Source: Candidatus Pseudobutyricicoccus lothianensis (GTDB lineage Bacteria; Bacillota; Clostridia; Oscillospirales; Butyricicoccaceae). Taken from it: a stretch of 64,000 bases of DNA. Below, one piece after another: positions 60,364 through 64,000 of this stretch; position 1 is the stretch's first letter; each line of letters starts with the position of its first letter. The stretch covers positions 19,438 through 83,437 of the forward strand of contig CAJFRA010000006.1 of the NCBI GenBank assembly GCA_904419295.1, in the 5' to 3' direction. The translations under genes and the position numbers were made by a program. The notes under the pieces were generated by a model that worked only from the letters and a program-made list of their open reading frames with translations, did no database searches and was not told the origin of the DNA.

Positions 60364-61401
60364 CTATAAAATCTGTGAGATCCAATTGGTCAATGTGGGG
60401 AAGAGGGCCACCACTACGATCATGCGGAGCGTCTGCATGGCAGCGACTTTGGCCGGGTCTGCCCCCAATTCGGCCGCGATGATCGACATGTCGCTGACAC
60501 CGCCTGGCGCAGAGGCAAAGAGGGAGGTAGTCAAGCCCAGATGGCCGAATTTTGCAACGGTAAAGCCCAAAATCAAATTGATGGCGGCCAGTGCCAACAC
60601 CAGGATCAGAGCGGGCAAAGCCACCAAACGCAGCCCCTGCACTTCTGCCATGCCCATGCCGGAACCGATGATGGCACCGCTGAGAGTCTGGGTGACATTG
60701 CGGAAATCGGCGGGTACTTGTACACGATGGCCGGCAAAGGTCAACACCATAGCCCCTGCCATCGCGCCGATCATGGCGCCGGAAGGGATGCCTAAATAGT
60801 GAAAGGATAGGCCGCCGATCAGCCCGGCCACTGCCAGCATGGCATAGTGCTTCCACGTGTAAGTGGGTTTTGCAGCGGCCCCTTGGGATGCAGGCAAAAT
60901 TTCGGGCTTATTGTCGTAGCGGGCCGCCCGCTTGAGCAAGGCGGGCATGAATGCGATGACAAAGATCACACGGACTGTTTGTAAGATAGCCACTTGCCCT
61001 GCATCGGCGCCCAAGTCGTCAGCCACCAAGGTCATTTCTTGGATGCCGCCCGGGGCGGAAGCAAGCAGTGCCGTTTTCACATCCAGATCGCTGACAGCAC
61101 TAATGCCCAGGCCTACACAAGAATTTAGGAAGATCAATCCGAAAACCATCATCAATGTGGCGGGCAGTATAGTGCGCAGATTGAGTACATCCTGCATGCT
61201 CATGCGGGTACCGATGTAAATGCCAGCCATGATGCGGATGTAGGGCCGTACAGGGTTAGGTACGTTGGCGTAATCAAAAAAGATGTTCATCAGCAGTACG
61301 GCGATCATGGCGCCGATAATGGTGCCGGCCGGCAGTTTCAATTTGCGGCCAATAAAACCGCCTATCGCTGCCACGAGTATCGTTACAAGAAAAGAAAGCA
61401 T
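60364..61401 (-). CDS. AbrB-family (PF05145) membrane transporter
   Basis: 345 residues, about ten membrane helices arranged as two repeats, each with the family hallmark ALLASAPGGIQEMTLVADDLGAD and SLFASAPGGVSDMSIIAAELGAD followed by VAxLQTxR. LPAGTIIGAM and IPSGAMIGAM open each half. The family is annotated as 'AbrB/ammonia monooxygenase-like', with unknown substrate, possibly an amino acid or anion. ATG 61401 (GGTGGG upstream) is preferred over GTG 61413. Last gene of the dpaA element, near its right junction. Confidence 0.88.
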   Translation of the reverse strand: MLSFLVTILVAAIGGFIGRKLKLPAGTIIGAMIAVLLMNIFFDYANVPNPVRPYIRIMAGIYIGTRMSMQDVLNLRTILPATLMMVFGLIFLNSCVGLGISAVSDLDVKTALLASAPGGIQEMTLVADDLGADAGQVAILQTVRVIFVIAFMPALLKRAARYDNKPEILPASQGAAAKPTYTWKHYAMLAVAGLIGGLSFHYLGIPSGAMIGAMAGAMVLTFAGHRVQVPADFRNVTQTLSGAIIGSGMGMAEVQGLRLVALPALILVLALAAINLILGFTVAKFGHLGLTTSLFASAPGGVSDMSIIAAELGADPAKVAAMQTLRMIVVVALFPTLTNWISQIL

Positions 61402-61540
61402 AGCAGATCCCACCCGTTCCCATAGATTTTACCTTCTTATTACAGTATAGCATATGAGGGAGCAAAAGAGTGAAAACCAGGCCGTTTTTCGGCAAGATGA
61501 CGGTAATTTGGGCAAAAATACCCAAAAACCACCTTGTTTG

Positions 61541-61568
61541 CTGGGCGATTGAAAGCTACGGGGGGCTG
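61541..61568 (+). repeat. Right junction (attR-like): left P-arm plus core
   Basis: CTGGGC (61541-61546), GAAAGC (61551-61556), then the core GGGGGGCTG (61560-61568), followed by dpaA coding sequence. The two arm hexamers are exact inverted matches of those at 45379-45391. Confidence 0.8.
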
Positions 61569-61705
61569 ATTTCATTGCAGCCCAGGAATTGGGGATAGCA
61601 ATCCACCACGCCCTGTCACTGCCGGGCAAAGTAGCGCCCCTCAGCGCTGCCATGGCCATACGCGATACCGCCTATAATATTTTGCAGGAGGAGGGGATAC
61701 TGTGA
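61566..61705 (+). pseudogene. dpaA: dpaA 3' part (last 45 codons), separated from its 5' part
   Basis: Open frame from the core: A-D-F-I-A-A-Q-E-L-G-I..., HHALSLPGKVAPLSA and MAIRDTAYNILQEEGIL, ending TGA at 61703-61705. This is the conserved DpaA C-terminus (ALSLPGKVAP...). It has no start of its own, contains no frameshift or stop, and overlaps dpaB by GTGA exactly as in an intact operon. An in-frame TGA lies upstream of the core at 61547-61549, on the element side. Preserved coding in a fragment argues for restoration by excision rather than decay. Confidence 0.88.
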
Positions 61706-62274
61706 CGGAACAGAACATCGGATTTGGCGTCACCGGTTCTTTTTGTACATTTTCGCAGATCTTGCCTGTGATGGAGCGTTTGGCAAAATGCAATCAAGTA
61801 TTTCCTGTGCTTTCCGATATGGCATATGGCACGGATACTCGATTTTATAAAGCAGAAGATTTTCGGTCAGAAGTGCGGCGCCTGTGCGGCAACGAGATCA
61901 TCCATACCATCGTGGATGCCGAACCGATTGGCCCGCGCAAAATGTTTGATGCTATGGTGATCGCCCCGTGTACGGGCAATACACTGGCAAAGTTGGCGTG
62001 CGGTATTACCGATACACCGGTGTTGATGGCGGCAAAAGCCCATATTCGCAATGACAGGCCCTTGATCATTGCGGTTTCCACCAACGATGCGCTGGGAGCG
62101 GCAGCGCAAAACATCGGTGCACTGCTCAACCGGCGCAATGTGTATTTTGTTCCTTTCAGCCAAGACAATTATGAGAAAAAGCCTCGCTCTATGGTGGCGC
62201 GGATGGGTCTCATTGAACAGACCATTGAATTGGCTTTGAAAGGCCAACAGATCCAGCCGTTGATCTTGCTGTAA
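61702..62274 (+). CDS. dpaB: Dipicolinate synthase subunit B
   Basis: 190 residues, flavoprotein fold (SpoVFB). IGFGVTGSFCTFSQILP, AEPIGPRKMFDAMVIAPCTGNTLAKLACGITDTPVLMAAKA and RPLIIAVSTNDALGAAAQNIGALLNRRNVYFVPFSQD are diagnostic. With DpaA it makes dipicolinic acid in the mother cell for spore heat resistance. GTG start overlapping the dpaA stop, with GAGGAGGGG just upstream. In the unexcised state it is cut off from the dpaA promoter, and I see no strong promoter directly upstream. Confidence 0.95.
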   Translation: MTEQNIGFGVTGSFCTFSQILPVMERLAKCNQVFPVLSDMAYGTDTRFYKAEDFRSEVRRLCGNEIIHTIVDAEPIGPRKMFDAMVIAPCTGNTLAKLACGITDTPVLMAAKAHIRNDRPLIIAVSTNDALGAAAQNIGALLNRRNVYFVPFSQDNYEKKPRSMVARMGLIEQTIELALKGQQIQPLILL

Positions 62275-62340
62275 CGGCATATCAGTATACCGTCCGCAAC
62301 GGTGCATTTGCTTTGTCGGACAGATCCGCGGGGAGAGAAG

Positions 62341-62373
62341 AAAAGCGGACACCCACGCAGGTGTCCGCTTTTT
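62341..62373. terminator. Bidirectional terminator
   Basis: AAAAGCGGACACC, loop CACGCA, GGTGTCCGCTTTTT: 13-bp stem between convergent dpaB and the amidohydrolase gene. Confidence 0.95.
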
Positions 62374-62395
62374 GACGGTATCATAAGGATATGCT

Positions 62396-63619
62396 TTATT
62401 TGCGGCAGATCACTTGGCCTTCCTTCATGACAAACTGGCAATCTGTCATGGTCTTCACATCTTCGGCCGGGTCGCACTTCCAGGCGCAGATATCGGCCAG
62501 CTTGCCTTTTTCTAGGCTGCCCACCTGATCTTTGATGCCCAACACTTCGGCGTTGGTCATCGTGGCGGCGATCAGCGCCTTGTGGGGATCCATGCCAAAC
62601 TTTTGCAGTAGCTCAAACTCATAGCCCTGCTTGCCGTGGAAGTTGAAGGGGGTGGCGGCGTCGGTGCCAAATGTGATTTTAACGCCCCGCTCCAAGCACT
62701 GGCGGAAGCCCCATTCGTGATGGGACAGAACCTGGTTGGCCTTGTCGACCATCCAGGGGATGAGCCCCATCTCAGGCCCTTTGGCGCAGATGCGCTCAGC
62801 AGCAATGATGGTGGGGGTCAGATAGGTACCGTGTTCCAGCATCAGCTCAATGGCTTCCTCGTCCAAGATCATGCCGTGCTCCACTGTGGTAACGCCGGCA
62901 CGGACAGCCGCTTTAATGCCGTTGGTACCATGGGCGTGTGTGGCGGTGTGGACTCCGTACATATGGGCGATCTCAATGATGGCGGCGATCTCGTCGTCAC
63001 ACAGTTGTTGAGAGCCGACCGTAGTCCCTTTGCTCATAACACCGCCGGTAGCCATAAACTTCAAGAAGTCGGCGCCGTGCTTCAAATTATAGCGGGCTGC
63101 CTTCCGGGCAGAGTCGGGACCATCGATGATGGGGCGTTCCTCCGCCGGGTTATAGGTGCCAGGAGCATAGTGGCTGTCGGCATGTCCGCCGGTAGAGCCC
63201 ATGGAATAGCCGGAGACGAACATGCGGGGGCCGATGAAGTCTCCTTTGTTGATCGCATCACGGATGGCCACACTGACAAAGGCTTGGCTGCCGCAATCAC
63301 GGATGGTGGTAAAACCGGCATACAGGTCTTGCTGCACGTTTTTCAAAGAATATAACGTCAATTCGCCGACTGTATGCTGCAACAGACCCATGCGGTCGTT
63401 CCCTTCGCCGTTCATGCCGCTGTGCACGTGCAGGTCGATGAGGCCGGGAGTCACAAAAAGGTTGGAGAGATCGATCACCTCCATATCCGGATTTTCAGCG
63501 AACTCTCGGCGGTCGATGACATCGCAGATGGCTTTATCTTCTACAATAATAACCTTGTCTGTTAAGACCTGATTATTTTGGGAATCGAAGAGCTTGCCGC
63601 ATAAGATTGCCGTTTTCAT
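62396..63619 (-). CDS. Amidohydrolase (imidazolonepropionase/prolidase-like subtype)
   Basis: 407 residues, metal-dependent TIM barrel. Metal-site residues: PGLIDLHVHSG, carbamylated Lys in GADFLKFMATGG, HTATHAHG, TTVEHGM and ITFGTDAATP. The C-terminal beta subdomain ends GSLEKGKLADICAW. This branch contains Xaa-Pro/Xaa-Arg dipeptidases and other amide hydrolases; substrate not assignable. ATG 63619 has GGAGG 9 nt upstream; the Met at 63631 is too close to it. No signal peptide. Confidence 0.93.
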   Translation of the reverse strand: MKTAILCGKLFDSQNNQVLTDKVIIVEDKAICDVIDRREFAENPDMEVIDLSNLFVTPGLIDLHVHSGMNGEGNDRMGLLQHTVGELTLYSLKNVQQDLYAGFTTIRDCGSQAFVSVAIRDAINKGDFIGPRMFVSGYSMGSTGGHADSHYAPGTYNPAEERPIIDGPDSARKAARYNLKHGADFLKFMATGGVMSKGTTVGSQQLCDDEIAAIIEIAHMYGVHTATHAHGTNGIKAAVRAGVTTVEHGMILDEEAIELMLEHGTYLTPTIIAAERICAKGPEMGLIPWMVDKANQVLSHHEWGFRQCLERGVKITFGTDAATPFNFHGKQGYEFELLQKFGMDPHKALIAATMTNAEVLGIKDQVGSLEKGKLADICAWKCDPAEDVKTMTDCQFVMKEGQVICRK

Positions 63620-63698
63620 GTGGTTCATCCTCCAGTACAATGATATTTAAGGAGATGGGGCAGTGAAACGTCTCATCACCTTATTGAATGATAAATTC

Positions 63699-63726
63699 AG
63701 TATAACACATGGAACCTAGAAAGCAA
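63699..63726 (-). promoter_or_regulatory. Promoter of amidohydrolase gene
   Basis: TTGCTT (63726-63721), 16-bp spacer, TATACT (63704-63699) on the minus strand. Confidence 0.6.
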
Positions 63727-63830
63727 AGCAAAGAATTGGCGGTTTGCACATAAAAGACAGCAAAAAGGGGAAGCATACCGTGCAGATGCAATGGAGAGGT
63801 CGAAAGATTGAAAAAGGGTGAAAAAAGGTG

Positions 63831-63859
63831 TTGACAAGGGAGGGGGAATGTGGTAATCT
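63831..63859 (+). promoter_or_regulatory. Tandem rRNA-type promoter, first copy
   Basis: TTGACA (63831-63836), 17-bp spacer, TAATCT (63854-63859), preceded by AAAAAAGGTG. Nearly identical to the second copy 126 bp downstream. Confidence 0.8.
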
Positions 63860-63956
63860 AACTAAGCTGTCCCGCAAGGGAGGCGGCACAAAGCGGACTG
63901 GGACACTGGAAAGCAGAAGAACGCGGTTGATTCCGAAAGGCTTCTGAAAAAAGGTG

Positions 63957-63985
63957 TTGACAAGGGAAGCGGAGTGTGGTAAGAT
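63957..63985 (+). promoter_or_regulatory. Tandem rRNA-type promoter, second copy
   Basis: TTGACA (63957-63962), 17-bp spacer, TAAGAT (63980-63985), again preceded by AAAAAAGGTG. Paired strong promoters of this kind usually drive rRNA operons in Firmicutes; no rRNA sequence falls inside the window. Confidence 0.8.
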
Positions 63986-64000
63986 TATCAGGCTGCTTCG

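Larger units (their letters stand above)
45370..61568 (+). mobile_element. 16.19-kb skin-like element interrupting dpaA, with serine recombinase and purine operon
   Basis: Bounded by two copies of GGGGGGCTG in direct orientation (45370-45378 and 61560-61568), both in the same codon phase of dpaA. Removing 16,190 bp between them restores a 291-codon dpaA ending in a stop that overlaps dpaB. Contents: DUF4438 gene, small membrane protein (-), a low-GC 57-codon ORF, a 33-codon ORF, a serine recombinase, the nine-gene pur operon and an AbrB-family transporter (-). No capsid, conjugation or replication genes. Precedents are skin (sigK) and vfbin (spoVFB) in Bacillus. Excision and its timing are inferred. 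Confidence 0.82.

Noticed and set aside
1..64000. CRISPR arrays, insertion sequences, phage structural genes
   Set aside because: No repeat-spacer arrays, no transposase frames with terminal repeats, and no capsid or conjugation genes were seen on either strand.

Overview
The window is about 64 kb of chromosome from a GC-rich, endospore-forming anaerobe of the Clostridia, most likely an Oscillospiraceae/Ruminococcaceae-type gut bacterium. Support: spoIIGA-sigE, an alpha/beta SASP, CotF-type coat proteins, YpeB and dipicolinate synthase genes (sporulation); a SCIFF ranthipeptide with its radical SAM maturase (a Clostridia marker); a PPi-type phosphofructokinase; ferritin; and many TTG/GTG starts behind strong Shine-Dalgarno sequences. 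No identity search was possible, so the taxonomy is inference.

Layout. 1-10.3 kb: PPi-phosphofructokinase, nadE, carA-carB with carB fused in frame to dapF, and purA behind a consensus promoter and a leader attenuator. 10.4-18 kb: flavodoxin-fold reductase, ypeB, an aminotransferase with trpS, and a cell-wall glycan group (TagO/WecA, UDP-GlcNAc 2-epimerase, anchored protein). 18-24 kb: a TetM-like ribosomal GTPase fused to a Rae1/YacP-type NYN nuclease, split lysO, a lipoprotein, a D,D-carboxypeptidase and a mazF toxin. 24-32.5 kb: spore and envelope genes, spoIIGA-sigE, SASP, ferritin, endonuclease IV. 33-36 kb: an aldo/keto reductase behind a MerR-type operator promoter, tRNA-Val, a small Cys-rich protein, and the scar of an araC/glcG deletion. 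36-39 kb: pit-DUF47-DUF368 on the minus strand behind a structured, terminator-controlled leader. 39-44.5 kb: SCIFF peptide, maturase, decarboxylase, tex.

44.6-62.3 kb is the most striking part. The dipicolinate synthase operon dpaA-dpaB is cut inside dpaA by 16,190 bp. The 5' part (246 codons) is at 44640-45378; the last 45 codons plus stop are at 61568-61705 and still overlap dpaB by 4 nt. Both junctions carry the same 9-bp core GGGGGGCTG in the same codon phase, so recombination between them rebuilds a full-length 291-residue DpaA. The reciprocal product has matched inverted arms (CTGGGC/GAAAGC and GCTTTC/GCCCAG) around the core, as expected for a serine-recombinase attP. The interval encodes a serine recombinase, two small ORFs, a DUF4438 protein, the purine operon purE-C-F-M-N-(IMP cyclohydrolase)-(AICAR transformylase)-D-L, and an AbrB-family transporter. 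I infer a skin-like element excised in the sporulating mother cell, with a whole de novo purine operon as cargo.

62.4-64 kb: an amidohydrolase, then two near-identical tandem promoters typical of an rRNA operon that would start just beyond the right edge.
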